Source of the DNA: Bacillus sp. ISL-55
Lineage (GTDB): Bacteria > Bacillota > Bacilli > Bacillales > Cytobacillaceae
DNA: 51,632 nucleotides
Assembly (NCBI RefSeq): GCF_018613155.1
Contig: NZ_JAGGQU010000041.1
Location: 1 to 51,632, forward strand
Direction: 5' to 3'
Numbering within the stretch: the first letter of the stretch is position 1; each line of letters begins with the position of its first letter. A program made the translations under genes and the position numbers. The notes below the pieces were generated by a model. It ran no database searches, had not been told where the DNA came from, and saw nothing but the letters and a program-made list of their open reading frames with translations. Shown here piece by piece: positions 8,202 to 17,065 of this stretch.

Positions 8202-9470
8202 ATGGAACAAAAAACAGTGAAGAAAAAATGGGTGAGTGTAGAGGATATCCTCATTGCTTATCGGCATCTTAAAGAGGTTGTTGCCCACACGCCATTGCAA
8301 TTGAACCAGCGATTATCTGAAAAATATGAAGCTGATATTTATTTGAAGCGTGAGGACCTGCAGCATGTCCGCTCTTTCAAGCTGAGGGGCGCTTACTATT
8401 CAATGAAGTTGTTGTGGGAAGAAGGGCTTGATAATGGAGTGGTTTGCGCTAGTGCCGGCAATCATGCTCAAGGTGTAGCATATGCTTGCCGGCAGCTTGG
8501 AGTGAACGGAAAAATTTATATGCCGGCGACAACGCCTGGCCAAAAAATCAGCCAGGTCGAAATGTTCGGTAGAGAGTTCGTCGATATCATCCTGGTCGGC
8601 GATACCTTCGATGATTCGTACCGGGAGGCTCGGGAGTGCGCTGAAAAAGAAGGACGGGAATTCATCCACCCATTCGATGATGAAAAAGTTATTGCCGGAC
8701 AGGGAACCGTTGCGGTGGAGATCTTGAATGATTGTCAGGATTCTGTTGACTATATCATCGCAAGTATTGGTGGCGGTGGCTTGATGGCAGGATTGGGTAC
8801 ATATATAAAAAGCGTATCACCTACCACCAGGCTAGTTGGAGTTGAACCTAGCGGTGCAGCCTCCATGAGGGCTGCTTTTGACCAAAATAGTGTTATTCCC
8901 CTGAAGGAGATCGATACATTCGTAGATGGAGCAGCTGTAAAATGTGTTGGCAGTAAGACATATGAAATTTGCAAGGAAAATGTCGATAGACTAGTTGCAG
9001 TTCCAGAAGGGAAGGTGTGTTCATCCATTCTTGAACTATATAATGAGCATGCAATTGTAACTGAGCCGGCAGGGGCTTTGCCAATTGCTGCTCTTGACCT
9101 TCTCGGTGATGAGATAAAAGGAAAGTCTGTTGTATGTGTTGTAAGCGGAGGCAACAATGATATCAGCAGGATGCAGGAGATTAAGGAAAGGTCGCTGCTC
9201 CATGAAGGATTGCTGCATTACTTTATTGTTAATTTTCCACAGCGTGCAGGCGCGTTGCGTGAGTTCCTTGATTATGTACTAGGGCCTGGGGATGACATCA
9301 CCAGATTTGAGTACACAAAGAAAAATAATAAAGAAAGCGGTCCGGCTCTTGTCGGAATTGAATTAAAGAGTAAACATGATTACCAGAGACTGATCGCCAG
9401 TATGGAGAATAAGGGTTTCGACTTCATGGAATTGAATAAGGACAATCAGTTGTTTAATTTACTGGTATAA
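8202..9470 (+). CDS. ilvA: Threonine deaminase (biosynthetic)
   Basis: Encodes a 422-residue PLP enzyme that converts threonine to 2-oxobutanoate, the first step of isoleucine synthesis. The PLP lysine is K60 in SFKLRGA, the phosphate loop is SIGGGGLMAG, and a single C-terminal ACT-like regulatory domain (about 330-422) has the short form found in Bacillus IlvA. The open frame extends back to 8145, but the ATG at 8202 has GAGGGTGA upstream and gives the family length. No T-box leader was seen before it. Confidence 0.94.
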   Translation: MEQKTVKKKWVSVEDILIAYRHLKEVVAHTPLQLNQRLSEKYEADIYLKREDLQHVRSFKLRGAYYSMKLLWEEGLDNGVVCASAGNHAQGVAYACRQLGVNGKIYMPATTPGQKISQVEMFGREFVDIILVGDTFDDSYREARECAEKEGREFIHPFDDEKVIAGQGTVAVEILNDCQDSVDYIIASIGGGGLMAGLGTYIKSVSPTTRLVGVEPSGAASMRAAFDQNSVIPLKEIDTFVDGAAVKCVGSKTYEICKENVDRLVAVPEGKVCSSILELYNEHAIVTEPAGALPIAALDLLGDEIKGKSVVCVVSGGNNDISRMQEIKERSLLHEGLLHYFIVNFPQRAGALREFLDYVLGPGDDITRFEYTKKNNKESGPALVGIELKSKHDYQRLIASMENKGFDFMELNKDNQLFNLLV

Positions 9471-9642
9471 TATTAATAATAGATAATTAAGGATAGATGT
9501 TATAAAATAAGAAATGTCACACCTAGGTAGATTACGTAGACCTTTGTGAATTTCTTATGAACTTTCACGGGATTCCTCCACTTAGGGGAGTAAAAGTACT
9601 ATAATCATAGTAGATTTACAATATGAAAAAGGAGATGTTGAT

Positions 9643-9846
9643 ATGTTATCAAACATCGGAGTTCCTGGATTAATCTTAATCCTTGTCTTGGCCCTAATTA
9701 TCTTTGGACCAAAAAAGCTTCCAGAGATCGGACGTGCATTTGGACAGACGCTTCGTGAATTCAAGAAGTCAACTCGCGAATTGACAAGCGACGTCATGGA
9801 AGATTTCGAAGAAGAAAAGAAGGAAATTACGAAAGTTACTAAATAA
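9643..9846 (+). CDS. tatA: Twin-arginine translocase subunit TatA
   Basis: Encodes 67 residues with the TatA/E plan: one N-terminal membrane helix (about 6-22), the hinge [14 protein letters not shown], an amphipathic helix and a charged tail. Oligomers of it form the pore through which folded proteins with RR signal peptides cross the membrane. AAGGAGATG precedes the ATG. A terminator separates it from tatC about 100 bases on, so tatC may depend on read-through. As in other Gram-positive minimal Tat systems, no tatB is seen. Confidence 0.93.
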   Translation: MLSNIGVPGLILILVLALIIFGPKKLPEIGRAFGQTLREFKKSTRELTSDVMEDFEEEKKEITKVTK

Positions 9847-9879
9847 GGTGTAAGATGCTTTTGTCTTACACCTTTTTTC
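9845..9879 (+). terminator. Terminator between tatA and tatC
   Basis: AAGGTGTAAGA pairs perfectly with TCTTACACCTT, followed by a T run. It would give an excess of tatA over tatC transcript. Confidence 0.85.
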
Positions 9880-9948
9880 TTAAAAGGCTTGTAAATGACA
9901 GGCTTTATTCAAGAAATGCACCAAACGGAATTGGCAGGGGATTGTTAT

Positions 9949-10722
9949 ATGGACGATAAAGAATTAAATCTGGTGGATCATCTCGATGAGCTGCGGAACA
10001 GGCTGATCATCTCGGCTGTCGCATTCATTATTTTCTTTGGCGTAGGTTTTTTCTATGTTAAAGATATATATAACTTTTTTGTCCGGGATTTGGACGTAAA
10101 GTTAATAGTATTAGGTCCAAGTGATATCGTATGGATTTACTTCATGCTTGCCACCATCATCGCGATTGCTGGTACGATTCCTGTATTTGCCGCGCAGATT
10201 TGGCTTTTTGTCAAACCAGCACTCAGGCCGATTGAAAGGAAAATATCACTTTCGTATATCCCGGCGTTATTCATACTATTCATCGTTGGTCTTGCTTTTG
10301 GCTACTTTGTGATATTCCCGACGGTTCTGAATTTCCTCGTGGAACTTAGCGGGGATATGCTCGTAACGAACTTTACGGCGGAAAAGTATTTCAAGTTCAT
10401 CATGAATATGACTCTCCCGTTTGGAGTATTGTTCGAATTGCCGGTTGTCGTCATGTTTTTGACTTCGCTGGGAGTCATTAATCCTTACGTCCTGGTTAAG
10501 GTCAGAAAGTATGCTTACTTTATATTGATTGTGATTTCAGTCGTCATATCACCGCCTGATTTCATGTCAGATATCCTGGTTACGATTCCGCTTCTGGTTT
10601 TGTATGAAATCAGCGTAAACTTGTCCAAATTTGTTTACAAACGGAAGCTTAAGAAGGAAAAAGAATGGCAAGAGCAATATGGGGATATGGACGAGGATAG
10701 CGAAGAGGGATCATCGTTGTAG
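9949..10722 (+). CDS. tatC: Twin-arginine translocase subunit TatC
   Basis: Encodes a 257-residue six-helix membrane protein, the signal-peptide receptor of the Tat translocon. The N-terminal family block LVDHLDELRNRLI and the FELPVVVMFLTSLGVINP segment are present, and the tail is acidic and cytosolic. The frame is open from 9895, but the ATG at 9949 has AGGGGATT upstream and fits the usual TatC N-terminus. It pairs with tatA upstream and is followed by a terminator. Confidence 0.94.
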   Translation: MDDKELNLVDHLDELRNRLIISAVAFIIFFGVGFFYVKDIYNFFVRDLDVKLIVLGPSDIVWIYFMLATIIAIAGTIPVFAAQIWLFVKPALRPIERKISLSYIPALFILFIVGLAFGYFVIFPTVLNFLVELSGDMLVTNFTAEKYFKFIMNMTLPFGVLFELPVVVMFLTSLGVINPYVLVKVRKYAYFILIVISVVISPPDFMSDILVTIPLLVLYEISVNLSKFVYKRKLKKEKEWQEQYGDMDEDSEEGSSL

Positions 10723-10766
10723 AATAAGATATGTATCAAGATCAATACGAGTATCAACAGTCATTC

Positions 10767-10796
10767 AAACGTGTGGAATTTCCACGCGTTTTTTTG
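10767..10796 (+). terminator. Terminator of tatC
   Basis: AAACGTGTGGA pairs with TCCACGCGTTT with one G-U pair, followed by seven T. Confidence 0.85.
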
Positions 10797-10803
10797 TACC
10801 TGT

Positions 10804-10963
10804 ATAAGAAAGTATAAATTTTCCACTTAGATTAGTGTCTAGCTCCAGCTCCTAGCCCCTCAAGACGTTTCGGCCCTGCCAATGAAGTCAAAGAGCGACT
10901 TCACTGTCAGGTCCTCCAACGCTTGTCGGGGCTGAACAAGGCGCTTGCGCTTTTCTAATCAAA
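10804..10963 (+). repeat. Dispersed repeat family B, copy 1
   Basis: About 160 bp from ATAAGAAAGT to GGCGCTTGCGCTTTTC, containing GTCTAGCTCC and GCTTGTCGGGGCTGAAC. It lies directly after the tatC terminator. An inner hairpin GAAGTC...GACTTC is visible near 10884-10904. The remainder of this 400-base gap (10964-11126) holds only an AT-rich promoter region with TATAAT near 11089. Confidence 0.8.
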
Positions 10964-11126
10964 CCAGAATCATTTCTTAATGGGAAATTTGAAAATCACC
11001 AACGGTATTTCATTATCAGGAATCAAAAAAATCATAAAAAAATTTTATTATCTCCGTAATCAGACACATTTCGACCAGGGTTTAGGGTATAATATATTCA
11101 AACGGGTATAAAAGAGGATTGATATT

Positions 11127-11378
11127 TTGTTATTCAAAAGCCTAGAGTTCAAAAATGTTGTTGGACAGAAGGTTAAAGTCGTGGATATTCCTGTGTTGGA
11201 AGAAGAGAGCACCTATTATTTTATGATCCAAGTCCGTTTGCAAACTTTTATAACAGCGATCTATCAGGAAAGAAACGCAAGAAAGTTTTATTCTTTTAAA
11301 GAGTACTTAAAAAGAGTTATGAAGTGGCCGGATTATGAGCAGTTATTCAAATCGGTTGAATTGAAAAATAACGCCTGA
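11127..11378 (+). CDS. ypmP: DUF2535-type small protein (YpmP-like)
   Basis: Encodes 83 residues, the length of Bacillus YpmP, with a soluble basic sequence and an EYLKRVMKWPDYEQLF C-terminal block. The start is TTG 11127 with AGAGGATT upstream. Between ilvA/tat and the ypmQ-ypmR-ypmS genes it holds the ypmP map position. Its function is unknown; assignment rests on length, position and general resemblance. Confidence 0.65.
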   Translation: MLFKSLEFKNVVGQKVKVVDIPVLEEESTYYFMIQVRLQTFITAIYQERNARKFYSFKEYLKRVMKWPDYEQLFKSVELKNNA

Positions 11379-11390
11379 TGATTCATTTTT

Positions 11391-11420
11391 GAAGCGCCTG
11401 TCAAAGGCGCTTTTGTTCTT
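11391..11420 (+). terminator. Terminator of ypmP-like gene
   Basis: AGCGCC pairs with GGCGCT around TGTCAAA, followed by TTTTGTTC and further T. Confidence 0.65.
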
Positions 11421-11579
11421 TTTACACAGTTGGTTTTTAGCCTAACCAATCGAGAGCTATTTTATCTTTACTGTCTAGCATTCTAAGACAAATTACAAGG
11501 ATGGATGAAAATATTTTTAATTGCATTTCAGAATAGGTATAATAGTCATAATCTAGTGTTTTGATAGGGATGTGAATTT

Positions 11580-12422
11580 ATGGCTAAAATTAAAATTGTA
11601 ACTGATTCTACTTGTGATTTGAATAATGAGCTCATTGAAAAATGGGGAATTACCGTTGTCCCATTATCTATTTCTGTTAATGGTGAAAATTATTTAGATA
11701 GAGTGGATATCAGTCCAAAAGAGTTCATGGAAAAAATGAAAGCTTCTCCAGAATTGCCAAAGAGCTCGCAGCCGCCTGCTGGGGAATTCCTGAAGGTATA
11801 TGACGAGCTGGCTGCAGACGGTTATGAAGTCATATCAATACATATGACAGGTGGTATGAGCGGTACAGTGCGATCTGCTGAAAGTGCCGCCCAGATGACA
11901 AGTGCAAAGGTGAACGTGGTTGATTCCCGCTTTATTTCGAAGGGGTTGGCGTTCCAGGTTCTTGAGGCTGCCCAAATGGCTGCTGACGGTAAATCATCTG
12001 ATGAAATAATAAAAAGGCTAGATGAGATAAGAGAACAGACTCGCCTTTTTGTCGTCGTAGATACCCTTGAGAACCTTGTCAAGGGAGGCCGGATTGGCAA
12101 AGGAAAAGCGATGATCGGCTCATTATTGAATATAAAACCGATCGCATCTCTCGAAGGTGGAGAATATACTCCTGTCTCTAAAGCGAGAAGTCATTCTCAA
12201 GTCGTAAAGTACCTAAGAAAGCAATTTGCTGCAGATACAGAGGGCAAAACGATAAAAGGGATAGGTCTTACCCATGCAGAGGGAAAAGGTCTTGCTGAGA
12301 AAATAAAGGAAGCCGTCATTGAAATTTCCGGATACGATGACTTTACTATCGAAGATACGACTCCAATTGTAAGTACCCACACTGGGCCGGGCGCTATCGG
12401 GTTCATGTATTACTTTAAATAG
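11580..12422 (+). CDS. DegV family fatty-acid-binding protein
   Basis: Encodes 280 residues of the DegV/FakB fold. The opening KIKIVTDSTCDL and the SSQPPAGEF segment are typical of the family, whose members bind a fatty acid and in Gram-positive bacteria present it to the kinase FakA for phosphorylation and incorporation into phospholipid. The length is normal. The gene is monocistronic, with a strong terminator downstream. Which lipid it binds cannot be read from the sequence. Confidence 0.9.
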   Translation: MAKIKIVTDSTCDLNNELIEKWGITVVPLSISVNGENYLDRVDISPKEFMEKMKASPELPKSSQPPAGEFLKVYDELAADGYEVISIHMTGGMSGTVRSAESAAQMTSAKVNVVDSRFISKGLAFQVLEAAQMAADGKSSDEIIKRLDEIREQTRLFVVVDTLENLVKGGRIGKGKAMIGSLLNIKPIASLEGGEYTPVSKARSHSQVVKYLRKQFAADTEGKTIKGIGLTHAEGKGLAEKIKEAVIEISGYDDFTIEDTTPIVSTHTGPGAIGFMYYFK

Positions 12423-12442
12423 CTTAATATGAAATATCGTTC

Positions 12443-12474
12443 AAGTCCTGAATTTAAAATTTCAGGACTTTTTT
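12443..12474 (+). terminator. Terminator of degV gene
   Basis: AAGTCCTGAA pairs perfectly with TTCAGGACTT, followed by six T. Confidence 0.88.
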
Positions 12475-12508
12475 CGTTCTTTTTAACTAACCAAAGTTTT
12501 TTAAAAAC

Positions 12509-12538
12509 ACAGGATATTTAAAGGCTTATGTCGAATAT
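12509..12538 (+). promoter_or_regulatory. Candidate SigH promoter of the histidine kinase
   Basis: ACAGGATAT at 12509-12517 and GTCGAATAT at 12530-12538, separated by 12 bases, match the Bacillus SigH consensus (RNAGGAWWW, N11-12, RNNGAATWW) at every defined position. The start point would lie near 12545, about 40 bases before the ATG. Confidence 0.65.
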
Positions 12539-12584
12539 TTTCAAATATTCACTTTAGCATAGAACGGAATGTGACAATTAAAAT

Positions 12585-14210
12585 ATGAAGCTAAATGTAA
12601 AGAACCTGCCATTATTCAAAAAGGTATTAATGTTCTCATTTATGATCACAACGGTCGTAGTCGTATCGATAATGGCTACGAGCTTCCACCTGCAGTCAAG
12701 ACAATTGAAAACTCAAATGGCTGACAAGGTTGAAGGAGTCGCAGGAATTTGGTCTTCTACACTTGACCCTGAGGATATTAGAAAGGCTGATGAATACCGG
12801 GATGAGTCAAACCCTTCAATCAGGCGCCTTGAAAAGCTTTTGACTATGGTGGGAGACAAAAGTGCGTCATTCCTTGGGGCTTATGTTATCCTGCCTGAAG
12901 AATATTCAAATCAGAAAGTTTACATCCTTTCAGCATCTGATATTTATAGGGATTATTCATTCGATTCCCTGATGTATTATGATGCAGGTGAAGAATTTAT
13001 AAGTGCATTTCGGAATACAAGGGAAAATAAGACTATAACGAGTACAGATATATTCACTGATCAATACGGGTCTTGGATTTCATCCTTCGCCCCAATTACA
13101 GATAGCAGTGGAAATGTGGTAGCTATACTTGGGATAGATGCAAAGGCATCCATTATCAAGGAAAATCAGATGGAAATACTCTTGCTGTTATTAATGGAGA
13201 TGGCGGCCATCCTGGCTGTTGTATATGTAATTCTGCATTGGGGCCTTAGGAAGGTCATGAAACCAGTAGATGACTTGTTTTTTGGCATAAAGGAAATCAG
13301 TTCTGGCAATTTCACCGTTAAGCTGCCAGTCCATGATCAATCAGAATTAAGTTTGTTGAGCGAAAAATTCAATGAGATGGCTTCCCAGCTCTCCCAGCTA
13401 TTCGAGAGGGTATCAGCCGCATCAAAGCAACTGGGCCAAACATCCCTGGAGGATAAGGAGTCGCTTTTATTAGAGGAAGCAATCAACACAATGGAGGATA
13501 TATTTCAGCGTACAAAACTTCAGCACGAGCTTCAACGTGCCGAGAAAATGAACGCGATAGGCCAGCTGGCTGCTTCTGTTGCCCATGAGATCAGAAATCC
13601 TATGACTGTTGTGAAAGGTTTTCTGCAAATTTTCCTTTCAAAAGATATGTCTGAAGAAGATCATATGTATTTAAAACTTATGATCGAAGAATTGAACAGG
13701 GCGGAGACAATAATAAATGACTACTTGAGTCTAGCCAAGCCGGATGTAGGAAACCTTGTAATCATCGATGGCAGAGAGATGACGGAGCAGGTAATGGATT
13801 TAATGAGTTCTTACGCCATGATGTCAAAAAACATTTCTTTGCACACTGAAATCAAGGATCAAGTGAAAATAAGGGGCAATAAAAGTGAATTAAAACAAGT
13901 ACTCATCAATATCTTGAAAAATGGCATTGAGGCGATGGGGGATGGCGGAAAACTTAGCATGACACTTGAGAAGCAAGGAGATTTCGGTATATTTGTCATC
14001 AAGGATACGGGCATCGGAATGACCGCGGAGGAGCTTTCAAGACTTGGAACGGCTTTTTATTCGTTGAAGGAACGCGGAACAGGCATGGGACTGATGGTTT
14101 GCTACCAGATAGTTGAAAGGATGAAAGGACAGATAAAGGTATCAAGCAAAAAAGGTGAAGGCACTACCTTTGAGATAATGGTCCCAATATTTACAGAAAG
14201 CCCTGAGTAA
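12585..14210 (+). CDS. Membrane sensor histidine kinase, probable sporulation-type kinase
   Basis: Encodes 541 residues: membrane helix 1 (about 13-32), an extracellular sensor of about 160 residues with Cache-like spacing, membrane helix 2 (about 197-218), a HAMP linker, a HisKA domain with H-box AHEIRNPM (phosphoacceptor H334), and a HATPase domain with N-box LINILKNGIEAM, G1 DTGIGM and G2 GTGMGL. No response regulator gene is adjacent, so it is an orphan kinase like the Bacillus Kin proteins that feed the Spo0 phosphorelay. The H-box context resembles that group, and the near-perfect SigH promoter supports a role at the onset of stationary phase. The ribosome binding site is weak. The ligand is unknown. 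Confidence 0.85.
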   Translation: MKLNVKNLPLFKKVLMFSFMITTVVVVSIMATSFHLQSRQLKTQMADKVEGVAGIWSSTLDPEDIRKADEYRDESNPSIRRLEKLLTMVGDKSASFLGAYVILPEEYSNQKVYILSASDIYRDYSFDSLMYYDAGEEFISAFRNTRENKTITSTDIFTDQYGSWISSFAPITDSSGNVVAILGIDAKASIIKENQMEILLLLLMEMAAILAVVYVILHWGLRKVMKPVDDLFFGIKEISSGNFTVKLPVHDQSELSLLSEKFNEMASQLSQLFERVSAASKQLGQTSLEDKESLLLEEAINTMEDIFQRTKLQHELQRAEKMNAIGQLAASVAHEIRNPMTVVKGFLQIFLSKDMSEEDHMYLKLMIEELNRAETIINDYLSLAKPDVGNLVIIDGREMTEQVMDLMSSYAMMSKNISLHTEIKDQVKIRGNKSELKQVLINILKNGIEAMGDGGKLSMTLEKQGDFGIFVIKDTGIGMTAEELSRLGTAFYSLKERGTGMGLMVCYQIVERMKGQIKVSSKKGEGTTFEIMVPIFTESPE

Positions 14211-14227
14211 TATTCAGGGCTTTTTAT
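14199..14227 (+). terminator. Terminator overlapping the kinase stop codon
   Basis: AGCCCTGA pairs with TCAGGGCT, the stop codon is in the loop, and TTTTTATTTTTTT follows. Confidence 0.85.
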
Positions 14228-14283
14228 TTTTTTGCGATTATTTTCAAAGCCCACAATATAATTTTAAAAGGGGGTGCCCGGAT

Positions 14284-15258
14284 ATGGCTAAAAAAATACT
14301 TTTCTTTAGTGATTTTGGGATAGATGACAATATTGCTGTATTATATGCGTTTTTTAACAAAGAAATAGATTTGGTCGGTGTAGTTGCCGATTATGGCAAT
14401 GTTTCAAAACAAGATGCAATACGTAATGCCGCTTATTTACAAAAGCTTACAGGGAGACCTGATGTTCCAGCTTTTGCAGGTGCAGAACTGCCATTGACAG
14501 GAGATCCGCCAGAATATGTGCCTGACGTCCACGGCATTGAAGGACTCGGGCCAATCATCCCTGATATTGATGTGGATTACACTCTTGAAAACTTCCATGG
14601 CATCCAGGAAATCATCGAAAAAAATCCGGGCGAAATTATTATAGTGAATGTAGGCAGGCTGTCATCGCTTGCGGCTGCTTTCATTCTCTATCCCGGAACC
14701 ATGAAAAAAGTAAAGGACTTTTACATTATGGGCGGTGCATTCAACGAACCTGGAAATGTTACTCCGGTGGCTGAAGCGAATTTTTATGGAGATCCATATG
14801 CAGCGAATATTGTGTTGACACAAGCGAAACTGCCGGTGAAAATCATTCCACTTGATGTGACAAGTGGAGCGATCGTAACACCGGCATTGATGGATGAGTT
14901 AGATGCGCATTACCATACTATTGGTAGTGAAGTAGGAAAGCTGGTGAAGCCAATGTTCGATTATTACTACAAATTTTATAAGGAGCGAAATCCTGAATTG
15001 ACGGGTGCCCCTCTACACGATGTTCTTGCATTATGGGCGTTGGTGAAGGAAGCCCATGTGGTCTACCGAGAAATTCCGGTTAAAATTATCGTGAATAAAG
15101 GTGAGGCATTTGGACAGAGCATCGGAGATTTCAGGAATTCAATTGAAAAAGCATCATATCCAGTTCATAAAATAGCTGTAAACTTCAGTTATACCGAGTT
15201 CATTAAAGATTTCTTCATTACGATGAAAAATTCACAGGTCCACAATGGTACAGGGTAA
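14284..15258 (+). CDS. Nucleoside hydrolase (inosine/uridine-preferring family)
   Basis: Encodes 324 residues of the IunH/RihA family, which hydrolyses ribonucleosides to base and ribose for salvage. The N-terminal calcium-binding aspartate cluster is FSDFGIDDN (D10, D14, D15), with Phe in place of the more common Pro of DTDPGxDD. The conserved VGRLSSLAAA and APLHDVLALWAL blocks are present, the latter carrying the metal-binding aspartate near the C-terminus. GGGGGTG lies before the ATG. No signal peptide, so it is cytosolic. Substrate preference is not readable. Confidence 0.88.
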   Translation: MAKKILFFSDFGIDDNIAVLYAFFNKEIDLVGVVADYGNVSKQDAIRNAAYLQKLTGRPDVPAFAGAELPLTGDPPEYVPDVHGIEGLGPIIPDIDVDYTLENFHGIQEIIEKNPGEIIIVNVGRLSSLAAAFILYPGTMKKVKDFYIMGGAFNEPGNVTPVAEANFYGDPYAANIVLTQAKLPVKIIPLDVTSGAIVTPALMDELDAHYHTIGSEVGKLVKPMFDYYYKFYKERNPELTGAPLHDVLALWALVKEAHVVYREIPVKIIVNKGEAFGQSIGDFRNSIEKASYPVHKIAVNFSYTEFIKDFFITMKNSQVHNGTG

Positions 15259-15362
15259 ATGATGATAATTTCACACTTCTTTCATACCTTTTTCTTTCTT
15301 CTCTCAAATGCGTCTGCTAGAATTGTCTATGGACATTATTCGAAAGATTGCAGGTGATGATT

Positions 15363-15941
15363 TTGAAAAAGGTTTTTACGCTTCTCATGCTTGCAGCAGT
15401 AATCATTTTCGCTGCGGGGTGTGGAAACAGCGGCCTAAAGGATGCGAAGAACTATCCGATCGAGGATTTTACTTTCACGAATCAAGATGGTGAATCAGTA
15501 AGTAAAGCGGATTTAGAAGGAAAAGTCTGGATGGCGAGCTTTATATTCACGAACTGTGCTGATGTTTGCCCGCCAATGACGGCCAATATGGCGAAGCTTC
15601 AAGACATGATCAAAGAAGAAGGGCTTAAAGACGTGGAGATTGTTTCTTTCAGTGTAGATCCTGCTGTGGATAATCCTGAGGTGCTTAAGGAGTATGGCAA
15701 GAAGTTCAATGTTGATTTCAAGAACTGGTCGTTCCTTACAGGTTATACACAAGAGGAAATAGAAAAATTCGCGCTTGAAAGCTTCAAGGCTTTAGTAAAG
15801 AAGCCAGAGACCGGGGATCAGGTCATTCATGGTACTGATTTTTATCTTGTCGATCAAAACGGGGACATGAGGAAATATTACACCGGATTGCAGGAAGTCC
15901 CTTTTGATCGAATAATTGAAGATATTAAAACACTTCAATAG
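15363..15941 (+). CDS. ypmQ: SCO1/SenC family copper-delivery lipoprotein (YpmQ-like)
   Basis: Encodes about 192 residues. A lipoprotein signal ends in FAAGC (C20 lipidated), followed by a thioredoxin-fold Sco domain with the copper-binding CxxxC (C65, C69 in NCADVCPP) and the distal histidine in VIHGTDFYLVD. Sco proteins deliver copper to the CuA site of cytochrome oxidase at the outer membrane face. Upstream in-frame starts exist (TTG 15348, ATG 15357), but TTG 15363 has AGGTGATG at the right distance and gives a standard signal peptide. It precedes the ypmR- and ypmS-like genes. Confidence 0.88.
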   Translation: MKKVFTLLMLAAVIIFAAGCGNSGLKDAKNYPIEDFTFTNQDGESVSKADLEGKVWMASFIFTNCADVCPPMTANMAKLQDMIKEEGLKDVEIVSFSVDPAVDNPEVLKEYGKKFNVDFKNWSFLTGYTQEEIEKFALESFKALVKKPETGDQVIHGTDFYLVDQNGDMRKYYTGLQEVPFDRIIEDIKTLQ

Positions 15942-15967
15942 GCCGCAATTTGTGGCCTGTTTTTTTC
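15939..15967 (+). terminator. Terminator of sco gene
   Basis: AGGCCGC pairs with GTGGCCT (one G-U) and is followed by seven T. Confidence 0.75.
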
Positions 15968-16019
15968 GTCTTTAAGGAAATTGTAATAGACCCGCCAGCC
16001 ACTGGTTGTGGCGTAATAG

Positions 16020-16070
16020 GCGAGAGCAGCAGTTGTCGGGGCAGAACAAGGAGCTTCCGCTTCTTGTTCG
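16020..16070 (+). repeat. Dispersed repeat family B, copy 2 (3' fragment)
   Basis: The block GTTGTCGGGGCAGAACAAGG followed by AGCTTCCGCTTC matches the 3' end of the family B copies at 10.9 and 50.6 kb. The 5' half is absent or too diverged to recognise. Confidence 0.5.
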
Positions 16071-16218
16071 GTCGGGGAATAAGTGTCACCAGTTTGAACA
16101 AATTAAATTTACAATCTGGAGAAAGCCGACACGGCTTGAAGGAAAGTAATGCGTGAATCACCCTAGAAAAAGCATTAAATGTTATAATGATTATACTTTT
16201 AAAGGCAGGTGATCTATA

Positions 16219-17031
16219 TTGTTGAAGAAATTCACCTTTCTTTATGTAGCACTGACAATGATCATGATATTAGGATCCTGCAGTCAGTTTGAAAATTTGC
16301 AAAAAGGGAACTTCAATAAGGTCAAGGAAACAGGATTGGAATTTAAGGAAGCGTTGCCGCCTTCATTTTTTCCAAAGGATTTGCATATTGTTGCTGCGGG
16401 GGACTCACTCACACAGGGTGTTGGGGACAGTACGAATACAGGCGGATATATCCCATACCTTGCACAGCAACTGGAGAATGAAAAAACAATTAAAAATGCG
16501 AATTTCGAAAACTTTGGTGTGAGAGGAAATAGGACCGACCAGCTACTGAAAAGACTGAAAAACAAAAATGTCCAATCGTCTATTGAAGAAGCCGACCTGA
16601 TCATATTAACGATAGGCGGGAATGATTTAATGAAGGTTGTCAAAGAGAATTTTTCAAGTCTTAAGCTAAATCATTTCCAAGTAGAACAAAAATTGTTCGC
16701 TATGCACCTGCAGGAAATTTTCTTGGCCATTCGAAACCAAAACCAAGAAGCTCCGATCGTTTTAGTCGGCCTCTACAATCCATTTTACAATTGGTTTGCT
16801 GATGTTAAGGAAATGAATTTAATAGTGGATGAGTGGAACGGTCAAAGCCTTTCAATAGTCGAGCAGGACGGGAATGCATATTTTGTCGACATTCATGATA
16901 TTTTCCTTAATAATGAAGAAAACCTGTTATATACTGATTATTTTCACCCAAATGACCGGGGGTACCAATTAATTGCTGATCGGATTTATGATATCCTTGA
17001 TGAACAGGTCATTGACTCGATGTCTAACTAA
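16219..17031 (+). CDS. ypmR: SGNH/GDSL hydrolase lipoprotein (YpmR-like)
   Basis: Encodes 270 residues. A lipoprotein signal ends in ILGSC (C21). The SGNH hydrolase fold shows block I AAGDSLTQG with the catalytic serine, block III GGNDLM and block V DYFHPNDRGY with the catalytic Asp/His. These enzymes cleave esters of lipids or cell-envelope polymers; the substrate here is unknown. TTG 16219 is preceded by AGGTGATC, an excellent ribosome binding site. It is followed 34 bases on by the ypmS-like gene, and the trio sco-SGNH-ypmS matches Bacillus subtilis ypmQ-R-S. Confidence 0.88.
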   Translation: MLKKFTFLYVALTMIMILGSCSQFENLQKGNFNKVKETGLEFKEALPPSFFPKDLHIVAAGDSLTQGVGDSTNTGGYIPYLAQQLENEKTIKNANFENFGVRGNRTDQLLKRLKNKNVQSSIEEADLIILTIGGNDLMKVVKENFSSLKLNHFQVEQKLFAMHLQEIFLAIRNQNQEAPIVLVGLYNPFYNWFADVKEMNLIVDEWNGQSLSIVEQDGNAYFVDIHDIFLNNEENLLYTDYFHPNDRGYQLIADRIYDILDEQVIDSMSN

Positions 17032-17065
17032 GACATAAGATTCGGAAGAGGAGTTACAAAGATTA

